Shown here: in pieces, positions 7,559-13,774 of the stretch
How the letters are laid out: each line of letters opens with the position of its first letter
How positions within the stretch are numbered: position 1 is the stretch's first letter
Assembly: GCA_964640545.1 (NCBI GenBank)
Contig: CAZXHL010000064.1
Coordinates: 1-13,827, forward strand
Reading direction: 5' to 3'
Origin: JBGSZX01 sp964640545
GTDB lineage: Bacteria; Bdellovibrionota; UBA2428
Length of the DNA stretch: 13,827 bases
Program-made: the position numbers and the translations under genes
The notes under the pieces: model-generated
Databases searched by the model: none
The model's input: the letters and a program-made list of their open reading frames with translations, nothing else
What the model was told of the DNA's origin: nothing

Positions 7559-8812
7559 CTATTTACTGGATCGCACGTCATGCATTGCTTTGTTCATGTT
7601 GGGAGCATGTATGCCGGCTTCGAGCAGGTCAGAATAGAATTGATTTTGAACGGTTCTATAATCCGAGCTTAATGATTTAAACAAAATAGAATTTTCGTCA
7701 CCTTGTGTCGCAGAGTCAGAGAGGTATATGCAGTGTGAGAACGAAGAGTCTTCTTTTTTACACAATGGAACTGAAGAGGGGATCTGATTTTTTTCAAGGC
7801 GTGTAATGGATCTGAGATCAAGTTGGGTTTGGAGAATGAGAGTGTACAAGCTCAGGTAGTTAGCATCGAGCGAGGGGCTCGATGTGTATTTGCTTTGTAC
7901 GTGGTCGATGAATTTTTTTTGGTCTGCGGACGAAAGGCGCCTGAGGGTGAGCGGGCTAGGATTCTTACTGCCTCTACCTCTGCTTCTACCATTCTCTGGT
8001 CTTTGAGCTAGATCTGACTTGCTGTTGGTGGCTAGATTTGTGCGTCGCTGTTCTCGAAGAAGTTGAATCACTTGGCTTAGTTGTGTTTTGGCATCTTTTG
8101 ATGCAATCAATAAAGCGGTCGCTTTGCGCGCGCGTTCGCTGCTGCTGTCGCCGTTTTTGAAGGTGTATGAGTAGACTATTTCATGCACGACGAGGCCTAG
8201 TTGGTTGTGTGTATCCATGGGGGTGTAGGATTGATTTTCATGCGTGTAAGTTTTGTCCCAAACCAAACTGTTGATGAAAATCACACCATTGCGATTGATA
8301 GCTCCTTGGCGGAGGAGTTTTTTATCAATAACTGTGATGGCATCGGGGATGTCGGTCAGAGGGGCATCGATCTTTTTCCACTCTGATCTGGAAAATTCTG
8401 AAAATAATATAGATTCGAGTTCGGGGTTCTCGGCCTTAATGCGATTGAGAAGGTTGGCAAGGCTTACAGCCAGCTCAGGATTTTGTTTAAAGATGGCACT
8501 GCGGGCGAGTATTGTTGCAAGACGTGATTCATTGTTATGCAAATACAGGTCAAAACAGAGATCCGGATTGAAGCAATGTTGTTTAAGATCCAGTTTTAGA
8601 GCTTGCACCACTTCTTTTGATGGGTTCCAGAGAGCTTCTCCTTTTTCTATTCCTGCCTCGACTAAGTCGAGCATGAAAATACCACCGTCTTTAAGAACGA
8701 CATCACCCCCATTGCCTATAGTAGTACCTCCGGAGTTTGAGTTATTGGCAAAAGAACTTTGTTCAAAAATGAGACAAAGACCCAAAAGTAAAATTCTAAA
8801 AAAGAGTTGCAT
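7559..8812 (-). CDS. Secreted GNGGD/HExxY protein paired with TIGR02147 regulator
   Basis: A 417-residue exported protein: signal peptide MQLFFRILLLGLCLIFEQSSFA, then a mature start with GGTTIGNGGDVVL (28-40) and FMLDLVEAG. I recall this GNGGD-plus-LDL opening from many secreted Bdellovibrio proteins. A HEIVYSY motif (H210, E211, Y214) lies in a hydrophobic helix, followed by SSERARKATALLIA. It resembles the HExxY element in that group and looks metallopeptidase-like but lacks a standard third ligand, so I do not call it a protease. A basic low-complexity stretch (RPENGRSRGRGSKNPS, about 273-288) divides it from a C-terminal part with one Cys pair (LCKKEDSSFSHC). Its ATG follows directly on the regulator's TAA, with AAGGA about 7 nt upstream, so the two genes are translationally coupled. 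Substrate and role are unknown. Confidence 0.65.
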   Translation of the reverse strand: MQLFFRILLLGLCLIFEQSSFANNSNSGGTTIGNGGDVVLKDGGIFMLDLVEAGIEKGEALWNPSKEVVQALKLDLKQHCFNPDLCFDLYLHNNESRLATILARSAIFKQNPELAVSLANLLNRIKAENPELESILFSEFSRSEWKKIDAPLTDIPDAITVIDKKLLRQGAINRNGVIFINSLVWDKTYTHENQSYTPMDTHNQLGLVVHEIVYSYTFKNGDSSSERARKATALLIASKDAKTQLSQVIQLLREQRRTNLATNSKSDLAQRPENGRSRGRGSKNPSPLTLRRLSSADQKKFIDHVQSKYTSSPSLDANYLSLYTLILQTQLDLRSITRLEKNQIPSSVPLCKKEDSSFSHCIYLSDSATQGDENSILFKSLSSDYRTVQNQFYSDLLEAGIHAPNMNKAMHDVRSSK

Positions 8813-9655
8813 TTATATTTCCTTTCCATTGCTTAGGCTGAACATGAATGTAGAGAGTTGATAGATGTCTTTGCTTCCTTGAGAACTCTCTTGAGCAAGG
8901 TCAACAATTTTGCGTTGAGTTTCACGGATAAGGTGTACAGATTTTTTATAAGCTTCATCACTCAGGCAAATAGTGCAGCTTCTCATGTCACGTTTTTCGT
9001 AGGGCATGTAGTCGAGTTGTGAGAGACCTCTTTTAAGCATTCTTTCATGAAAACGTTGAACAAGAGAGTTGGGGGCGTCTCCCTCGTATTTTAATCGAGC
9101 TCCAGGAATGCGTTCATAGATGCCGCTTGGTAATTTACGAACGAATTCAATTTTTTCTAGTAGGTTGAGAGACTCTTGAATCATTTCAGGGGTGGTGGGC
9201 CAGCCTAAGCGTTTTGAAATCCATTCGTCTGCAGGCGGTCGTACATCAAGCATGAGACATTCAAACACGGCAACGTTAAGCCATGTCGATAAAAATTGCA
9301 CAAGATGAAAAGCATCGAGTTCAACATGAGGTTCTGGTTTGAGTGGGTAAATGGAGTCCAAAATCAGCTGTTTCTGTTTGTCGGTCGGATTCGAAGAAAG
9401 GGCGAGTAGTCCTTCTAAATAGATGTTTTCTTTTTCGGAAAGGTTTAGAGCGGTCGAAACTTTTTTAATGAGCAGCAATGTCGGCTTGGTTTTGCGATTG
9501 AAAACGCGTGAGAGTAGGCTCGGATGTTCGATGCCAAGATCTCTTGCAAAAGATCGTAAGGAGTAAGCTGCATTTTTTTCAGATTTTTCTTTGAGTACTG
9601 CTTCTAAAAACTCAACAGGATCTAAGTAGTCGAACACACGCAAAGCAGTTTTCAT
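8813..9655 (-). CDS. TIGR02147-family transcriptional regulator (DUF4423-type)
   Basis: A 280-residue DNA-binding protein of the TIGR02147 family, which is expanded in Bdellovibrio and Fibrobacter. Residues 12-27 (DPVEFLEAVLKEKSEK) and a helix-turn-helix at about 31-72 (YSLRSFARDLGIEHPSLLSR followed by the recognition region VFNRKTKPTLLLIKKVSTAL) are typical. The rest is the family's helical ligand or partner domain, including LSTWLNVAVFECL and the RLGWPTTPEMIQESLNLLEK winged segment. The ATG at 9655 is preferred over an upstream TTG at 9706 because it begins at the usual family N-terminus. It is the first gene of a two-gene operon with the secreted HExxY protein, and it is divergent from the lipoprotein esterase. 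It may control both directions through the shared 261-bp upstream region. Family assignment is confident; ligand and targets are unknown. Confidence 0.85.
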   Translation of the reverse strand: MKTALRVFDYLDPVEFLEAVLKEKSEKNAAYSLRSFARDLGIEHPSLLSRVFNRKTKPTLLLIKKVSTALNLSEKENIYLEGLLALSSNPTDKQKQLILDSIYPLKPEPHVELDAFHLVQFLSTWLNVAVFECLMLDVRPPADEWISKRLGWPTTPEMIQESLNLLEKIEFVRKLPSGIYERIPGARLKYEGDAPNSLVQRFHERMLKRGLSQLDYMPYEKRDMRSCTICLSDEAYKKSVHLIRETQRKIVDLAQESSQGSKDIYQLSTFMFSLSNGKEI

Positions 9656-9765
9656 ATCATAAGTATATCTGTAATCATGAGTCACGTGGGCGAAATATGC
9701 TGGCAAAAAACATTATGCATTGCACGGTGTGGAACAATATTTTGATGAATGATCTCGAAAAATTT

Positions 9766-9785
9766 TTGTTCAAGCGCTTGTGCAA
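9766..9785. promoter_or_regulatory. 20-bp palindrome, candidate operator
   Basis: A perfect 10-bp palindrome CAAGCGCTTG (9771-9780) is flanked by TTG and CAA at matching distance, giving a 20-bp site with 16 symmetric positions (TTG-2-CAAGCGCTTG-2-CAA). It lies in the divergent region between the TIGR02147 regulator and the esterase, 110 bp from the regulator start and 131 bp from the esterase start. Two near-identical 10-mers (TGCACGGTGT at 9721-9730 and TGCAAGGTGT at 9781-9790) stand 60 bp apart, the second overlapping the palindrome. This would suit a dimeric regulator, plausibly the TIGR02147 protein. Symmetry is seen; binding is inferred. I see nothing else clear in the 9656-9916 gap beyond an AT-rich stretch at 9805-9850 and the esterase ribosome site AGGAG at 9904-9908. 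Confidence 0.45.
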
Positions 9786-9916
9786 GGTGTTCTTATTGCT
9801 GCAACAGTAAAAGATTAATAATAACAAATATTTACAGCAAATACATCAGCTTAATGTGCCCTTAATTTGAGGGAGGGCCCGCAAATTGAGATTCTAGTCT
9901 TACAGGAGATCGAAAT

Positions 9917-11656
9917 ATGAAACAGAAGAAGCAAACCTTAAGTCTTATTATAATGTCTTTCAGTCTTAGTGCATGTGTGCAGATGCAAATTGTCACATCA
10001 AAAAAAGGAGACTTTGCTTCTTCGCTTGGTGGTGAAGCTTCGCGTTTTTCGAGCGAACTTTCGGCGGGAAGTCTTTCGGATATTGTGAACACAGATCGCT
10101 GTGTAGTGAGTTCTCGTAAGATCAACGGAGTTGAATGTCTCGGTCTAATTTATGACAATCTAGGAGATACTGACACGAAGAACGATTTAAAAATCGATTT
10201 GTTCCTGCCCCACAATGCAAGGGGCGCGCGTTTGCCGCTTGTTGTTCGAGTTCATTCGGGAGGATGGCAATCCGGCAATCGCACAACAGAGTGTGGAGAT
10301 TCAACGCCTTTGGTGAATGAAGGATTCGCGGTCGCATGTGTTGAATATCGACTAACCCGCCAAAGTGGTAATCAGTTGGGTGAGTCGCATGCTGCTGTTA
10401 GTTTTCCTACTCCTATACAAGATGTGAAAACGGCCGTTCAGTGGCTACGCGCCAATGCGGGAGATGTATTAAATCCGAATCGTTTTGGAGCGCACGGACA
10501 CTCGGCTGGCGGACACCTTGTGGCTCTCTTGGGAACAAGCGCCGGTGTTGCGGGGATAGAAGGGCGCATAGAGGGAATTTCTTCTTCTGTGCAAGCGGTT
10601 GTGGCGTCGGCTGTTTGGACGGACTGGAGTTTAGTTTTAGATGCGAACTGGATTGAGGGTAATTCTTCGGCTCACAGGGCTCGTGTGGCGATCGAAGCTC
10701 TACACGGGTTTTCGATGAGCGACCCCGCGGGTGCAAGTGTTCGTTCTCAGTCTAATCCTGTTACTCATGTAGACGCTAATGATCCTCCTTTTCTTCTTTT
10801 TCATGGGGATAAAGATGAGGTTGCTCATATAGGGGCAGGCCTTTTACTCTACGACACTCTTGTGCAGAAAAATGTTAATGCCACCATGAATGTCATTCCT
10901 GGAGGAGATCACTCTATGGCTAGCAAAGAAAGCAACGCATCGAATGCCGACGTCGTGGCATTCTTTAGAGAAATGTTGTCTATTGATAAAGCATTGGTTC
11001 CTGCGGCACCTACGAATCACGGGAGCACTCCTGCTTTGGCTCCACAAAATAATTCTCCTCAGCAACGTGCACCAGCTCAACAACGCACCACGCAAGAAGC
11101 TCCGAGGCGCACACAGCAACAGCAACGTGTCCCAGATCAACAGCGAACCACGCAAGAAGCTCAACGTTTGGAGCAAGAGCAGCAGCGTGCCGCTCAAGCA
11201 GCCCAACGACAGGCGCAAGAGCAACAACGTGCGGCTCAAGAAGCGCAACGTCGAGCTCAAGAACAACAACGTCGTCAACAACAAATTCTCGACGAGCGAG
11301 TCACGGTCTATCGTCTCTTTAATGGTCGGGATCATATGGATAGCGGCATTTGGGGAGAAGGTGGTTACGGAGTAGATTATTCGTATCAACTCTTTAAAAA
11401 TAATGGTCCTGGACGAGTTGCAATTTATCGTTGCAATAATGTGAATCATGGCAATCACTTTCTTTCTCATCATCAATCTTGTGAAGGCAATGGTTATCTC
11501 GAAGGCTTGATGGGGTATGCACTTCGTAGTCACGATGGCAATACAAGACCTTTTTATCGCCTCTACAACCATCATTCGTGGGACAACATGAGTGGTTTTT
11601 CTTGGGGAGAAGGCGGCTACACGACTGAGTTTGTTCTTGGTTATGTGCCACGTTGA
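9917..11656 (+). CDS. Lipoprotein alpha/beta-hydrolase (esterase) with Q/R stalk and repeat domain
   Basis: A 579-residue multidomain surface or periplasmic protein. The N-terminus is a lipoprotein signal with lipobox LSAC and lipidated Cys20. Residues ~60-355 are an alpha/beta hydrolase of the BD-FAE/acetylesterase type: oxyanion motif HSGGW (113-117), EYRLT (143-147), PTPIQDVKTAVQWLR (164-178), nucleophile elbow GHSAGG with Ser196, Asp300 in HGDKDE, His332 in GGDHSM. This should be an active carboxylesterase; the substrate is unknown. Residues ~377-456 are a Gln/Arg/Ala stalk of repeats. Residues 461-579 form a C-terminal domain with three ~42-residue repeats, each opening with YR[LC]xN; it resembles the DUF5648-like YRxYN repeat seen on secreted hydrolases and may bind sugar or wall. 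Start ATG 9917 has AGGAG 8 nt upstream. The pilin-like gene begins 71 bp downstream. Confidence 0.85.
   Translation: MKQKKQTLSLIIMSFSLSACVQMQIVTSKKGDFASSLGGEASRFSSELSAGSLSDIVNTDRCVVSSRKINGVECLGLIYDNLGDTDTKNDLKIDLFLPHNARGARLPLVVRVHSGGWQSGNRTTECGDSTPLVNEGFAVACVEYRLTRQSGNQLGESHAAVSFPTPIQDVKTAVQWLRANAGDVLNPNRFGAHGHSAGGHLVALLGTSAGVAGIEGRIEGISSSVQAVVASAVWTDWSLVLDANWIEGNSSAHRARVAIEALHGFSMSDPAGASVRSQSNPVTHVDANDPPFLLFHGDKDEVAHIGAGLLLYDTLVQKNVNATMNVIPGGDHSMASKESNASNADVVAFFREMLSIDKALVPAAPTNHGSTPALAPQNNSPQQRAPAQQRTTQEAPRRTQQQQRVPDQQRTTQEAQRLEQEQQRAAQAAQRQAQEQQRAAQEAQRRAQEQQRRQQQILDERVTVYRLFNGRDHMDSGIWGEGGYGVDYSYQLFKNNGPGRVAIYRCNNVNHGNHFLSHHQSCEGNGYLEGLMGYALRSHDGNTRPFYRLYNHHSWDNMSGFSWGEGGYTTEFVLGYVPR
11060..11284 (+). 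repeat. In-frame Gln/Arg repeat coding the esterase stalk
   Basis: Within the esterase gene, residues 382-401 (QQRAPAQQRTTQEAPRRTQQ) and 402-421 (QQRVPDQQRTTQEAQRLEQE) are a 20-residue repeat, encoded by 60-bp units that share the stretch ccacgcaagaagctc. From residue 422 the period changes to 14 residues (QQRAAQAAQRQAQE, QQRAAQEAQRRAQE, then QQRRQQQ). The composition and lack of Pro in the second half suggest a long helix or coiled-coil spacer holding the C-terminal domain away from the lipid-anchored enzyme. Repeat number may vary between strains. Confidence 0.8.
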
Positions 11657-11727
11657 TTTTAAATGACTATATTCTCAAACTAAATACTGACTTAACTTCG
11701 CAACTTGTAAGGATTGAGGTAAAATTT

Positions 11728-12819
11728 ATGAGAATGGCATTTGTTTCAGATCGTTCAGGGTTTGGATTGGTTCAGGTTCTTGTCGCCGCAGCGTTGATTG
11801 CAGGGTTATCGTTGGTTGTCGTTCAACTTGGAAAAAGTGTGGGGATTCAGCAGCGCCGCTCAACGGATGTTGGGACCCTATCAAATATCCAGAGTAAGTT
11901 CGTGTTGAGCTCGGACAGCATACCCGCGTGGATTACACGCCAGAGAAGCAACTCTTCTCTTGTCGATCAGTGTCTACCAAATGATGGGCGCACGCCTGCT
12001 TGTCCTGGGACTCAGAGATCGGCTCTGGCGCGTCACGGAGATGTTCTAGCTGGAATAGGTTCGGCAGAAATCGTATCGCTTCCCTTGGTTGATGTTTTGG
12101 GGGTTCCACTTGCGGGGTCCGAAGGGCACCCGCATTTCTTGGGGCTTGCGGGAGTTCCATGCGGGACGGCAATCGGTGGGTGTACTTTTCAGTCGACTGG
12201 TTTTTTGGTTTGGGAGAACAGTCCTCGTGGGCCGACGAACGTAAAGTTTTTTGTCAAAGTCGAGCGCAATCCCTTCGCATTACAACCCGAGCAGACACCG
12301 TTTCGAGCGAGAATTTTTGATATGAATGTGGGGGATTTGTGGAAGCAAACCGATGCGTCTTCGTCTTGTGCGGTGGGGCAAATCGTTCGAGGTGTCGACG
12401 ACACCGGGCGGGTGGTCTGTGATGACTTGCAGCTCCCCGATTTGAATTTTATCGGGCGCTGTGATCCGGGCCAGTTTTTGGTTGGATTTGAGAATAACAC
12501 TCGGCTTTGCGGAGCTCCAAATATTCCTGCTCCAGTGGTAGCAGCCGCTCCGGTTCACCATCACCATCATGCGGCTCCATCTCCGCCGCCTCCTCCGGCA
12601 GCAGCTCCGCCTCCACCTCCAGAACCCCAATATTGTGGCGAGGCTCGCGCTAATTGCACTTTACAAAGTAGTCGTGGCGGCGGTGGTTGGGTGTGTACTC
12701 CCGAGAACGCGTTTGTCGCCAGTGGTTGTGCCAATATGTTTGGGGGATGCAACGGTGGGGCGAGTGTTCGTTGGATTAGCATGGAACCCTATAAACAAAA
12801 GTGGGAGTGTTGGAAGTAG
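11728..12819 (+). CDS. Pilin-like protein with Gln at +5 and Cys-rich tip (paralogue 2)
   Basis: A 363-residue protein with a prepilin-type leader (MRMAFVSDRSG, cleavage after G11) and hydrophobic helix FGLVQVLVAAALIAGLSLVV; mature position +5 is Gln16. The start ATG at 11728 has GAGGT 7 nt upstream, so the open frame before it is not used. Core residues 12-181 match the paralogue at 6400-7515: CLPNDGRTPACPG (82-94), VPLAG, C145/C152, STGFL (156-160), VKVERN (176-181). Then come two tandem motifs C-x2-GQ-x3-G-x6/7-C (214-231 and 245-261), a Pro/Ala linker with a five-His run (about 264-300), and a compact tail (302-363) with six Cys and many Gly/Trp, probably a disulfide-locked binding tip. 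It follows the lipoprotein esterase by 71 bp. Likely a minor pilin or adhesin on a type IV pilus or type II system; neither machine is in this window. Confidence 0.72.
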   Translation: MRMAFVSDRSGFGLVQVLVAAALIAGLSLVVVQLGKSVGIQQRRSTDVGTLSNIQSKFVLSSDSIPAWITRQRSNSSLVDQCLPNDGRTPACPGTQRSALARHGDVLAGIGSAEIVSLPLVDVLGVPLAGSEGHPHFLGLAGVPCGTAIGGCTFQSTGFLVWENSPRGPTNVKFFVKVERNPFALQPEQTPFRARIFDMNVGDLWKQTDASSSCAVGQIVRGVDDTGRVVCDDLQLPDLNFIGRCDPGQFLVGFENNTRLCGAPNIPAPVVAAAPVHHHHHAAPSPPPPPAAAPPPPPEPQYCGEARANCTLQSSRGGGGWVCTPENAFVASGCANMFGGCNGGASVRWISMEPYKQKWECWK

Positions 12820-12869
12820 CCTCACGTCCTCTTTGCGGAGATTTTGTTTTTTGAGAGTGTGAGAGGCTA
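12817..12869. terminator. Inverted repeat spanning two convergent stop codons
   Basis: TAGCCTCAC (12817-12825) and GTGAGAGGCTA (12859-12869) can pair over nine bases with a two-base bulge. The left arm begins with the TAG of the pilin-like gene and the right arm contains, on the other strand, the TAG of the MNT gene. The 33-base loop holds a T-rich run (ttttgtttttt, 12842-12852). The position fits a bidirectional terminator, but the T run lies in the loop rather than after the stem, so the call is tentative. Confidence 0.35.
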
Positions 12870-13166
12870 AATTACGGCCAAGGTATCTTGGATGCTTTTT
12901 AAGAATGGATCTGAGCTGAGTTCGTTGGTCGTTGCTACGGTGATGTCGATACGTTGATCACCAATTGAGGGAGTCTTTTTGATTTCGTTAATGAGTTGGT
13001 AGATGTTAACGGTTTTTTCTTTACAAATTACAAGTAGATCGATGTCTCCCCCTCTGAGGTTGTCGTTGGTGCGGCTTCCGTAGAGATAAATTTCGATGAG
13101 GCTATGACCTAGGATGCCTTCAACAGACTTCCGGATATCATTGCGTTGTTTGGCGCTCAACCTCAA
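12867..13166 (-). CDS. mntA: MNT-domain nucleotidyltransferase, antitoxin of HEPN/MNT pair
   Basis: A 99-residue minimal nucleotidyltransferase. It carries the polymerase-beta-type signature G30-S31 followed after nine residues by D41-I-D43 (YGSRTNDNLRGGDIDLLV), and a third carboxylate D74 in QRIDITVA, so the metal site looks complete. In studied type VII systems the MntA antitoxin attaches AMP units to a Tyr of the HEPN toxin and blocks its RNase activity. The start is a TTG at 13166, because the frame has a stop shortly upstream and no ATG. AAAGG stands 7 nt before it, and the TTG overlaps the TGA of the HEPN gene (TTGA), so translation is coupled. Size and order, HEPN first and MNT second, match known pairs. 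Family confidence is high; the toxin-antitoxin role follows from family and context. Confidence 0.85.
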   Translation of the reverse strand: MRLSAKQRNDIRKSVEGILGHSLIEIYLYGSRTNDNLRGGDIDLLVICKEKTVNIYQLINEIKKTPSIGDQRIDITVATTNELSSDPFLKSIQDTLAVI

Positions 13167-13591
13167 GACATGGCCTTTCTAACGTCCGCTATTAAAAACG
13201 GTGTTAGCAGCACGACATCTTTGAAGAGTTTTGATAAATCATTTTTGGTGTATTCATGGGCTATCTTATTGCGAAGTTCACGAATCTGCATCCAGCGATC
13301 GGCATCTGTTATGACGGCTGCTTTTTCTGCTTGATTGACAAAGTCTCGTAATTCTCCACGAAAAGCAGGATCAGCCATCATGATTCGAGTCCTAAGGTAT
13401 TTGGAAAGAAAAATATCAGAAACTCTCGCAAATCGCGCCACAAAAGATTCCCAAGTTTCTAGAGTTTCAGGATCTAATTGTGCAGGTTCGTTTGATAAGC
13501 TCTGGATTTTTTTCCAGCTATATTCTAGGTAGTCTAGAGCCGAAAGGATTTCTGACTTTTGGGTTTCTAGGAGTTCTTTATATTTGGACAT
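13163..13591 (-). CDS. hepT: HEPN-domain protein, HepT-like toxin
   Basis: A 142-residue all-helical HEPN protein, predicted RNase toxin of a type VII HEPN/MNT system. The active-site motif RX4HXY is complete: R107, H112 and Y114 in RNKIAHEY. Y114 is the expected target for AMP addition by the MNT partner, and R107/H112 the catalytic RNase pair. I start it at the ATG at 13591 (MSKYKELLET), giving the normal HepT length with GAGG just upstream; a TTG at 13660 in the same frame would add 23 residues that look non-homologous. Its end overlaps the MNT start. The pair lies just downstream of a tRNA-Ala gene on the same strand, separated by a 44-bp tandem repeat, a location common for acquired modules. 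Other roles of HEPN/MNT pairs, such as phage defence by abortive infection, are possible. Confidence 0.82.
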   Translation of the reverse strand: MSKYKELLETQKSEILSALDYLEYSWKKIQSLSNEPAQLDPETLETWESFVARFARVSDIFLSKYLRTRIMMADPAFRGELRDFVNQAEKAAVITDADRWMQIRELRNKIAHEYTKNDLSKLFKDVVLLTPFLIADVRKAMS

Positions 13592-13686
13592 AGCCTCATT
13601 TAAATTATCAGAATTATTTCCGCCGGTCGAAGGGCAAGCCAGATAGAGTAAGAGGGCCAAGTTTTCGAACCTAAAAGCGAGTAGCG

Positions 13687-13774
13687 AAGCCGATGACTAG
13701 GTAAACGAGCTCAGGCGAGTTGACCATATGGAGCCGGAGGCTAGGTAAACGAGCTTAGGCGAGTTGACCATATG
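13687..13774. repeat. 44-bp tandem repeat at the tRNA-Ala 3' end
   Basis: Two adjoining 44-bp units (13687-13730 and 13731-13774) share a 35-base core, 13697-13731 and 13741-13775, with a single difference (gagctC versus gagctT). The core runs from CTAGGTAAACGAGC to GACCATATGG. The outer nine bases are only partly alike (agccg shared). The second unit ends in the tRNA CCA tail at 13773-13775, so on the tRNA strand the repeat forms the immediate 3' trailer. It could be a simple tandem duplication, a structured trailer, or a remnant of integration at the tRNA. Confidence 0.8.

Noticed and set aside
10844..11575. A 243-codon open frame on the minus strand inside the esterase gene
   Set aside because: It is the complement of the Gln/Arg-repeat region; its Leu/Ser-rich low-complexity sequence is explained by the repeats, and the plus strand carries full esterase motifs.
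12556..12570. Five-His run, considered as a cloning tag or vector trace
   Set aside because: It lies inside a natural Pro/Ala linker of an intact gene, uses mixed CAC/CAT codons and has no vector sequence around it.
12567..12782. Minus-strand open frame ending in a poly-Gly stretch
   Set aside because: It is the antisense of the Pro-rich linker and Cys-rich tip of the pilin-like gene and has no ribosome site or recognisable domain.
13655..13680. GGTTCGAA on the minus strand, considered as a tRNA T-loop remnant
   Set aside because: The flanking bases do not form a T stem and no acceptor or anticodon arm is present.
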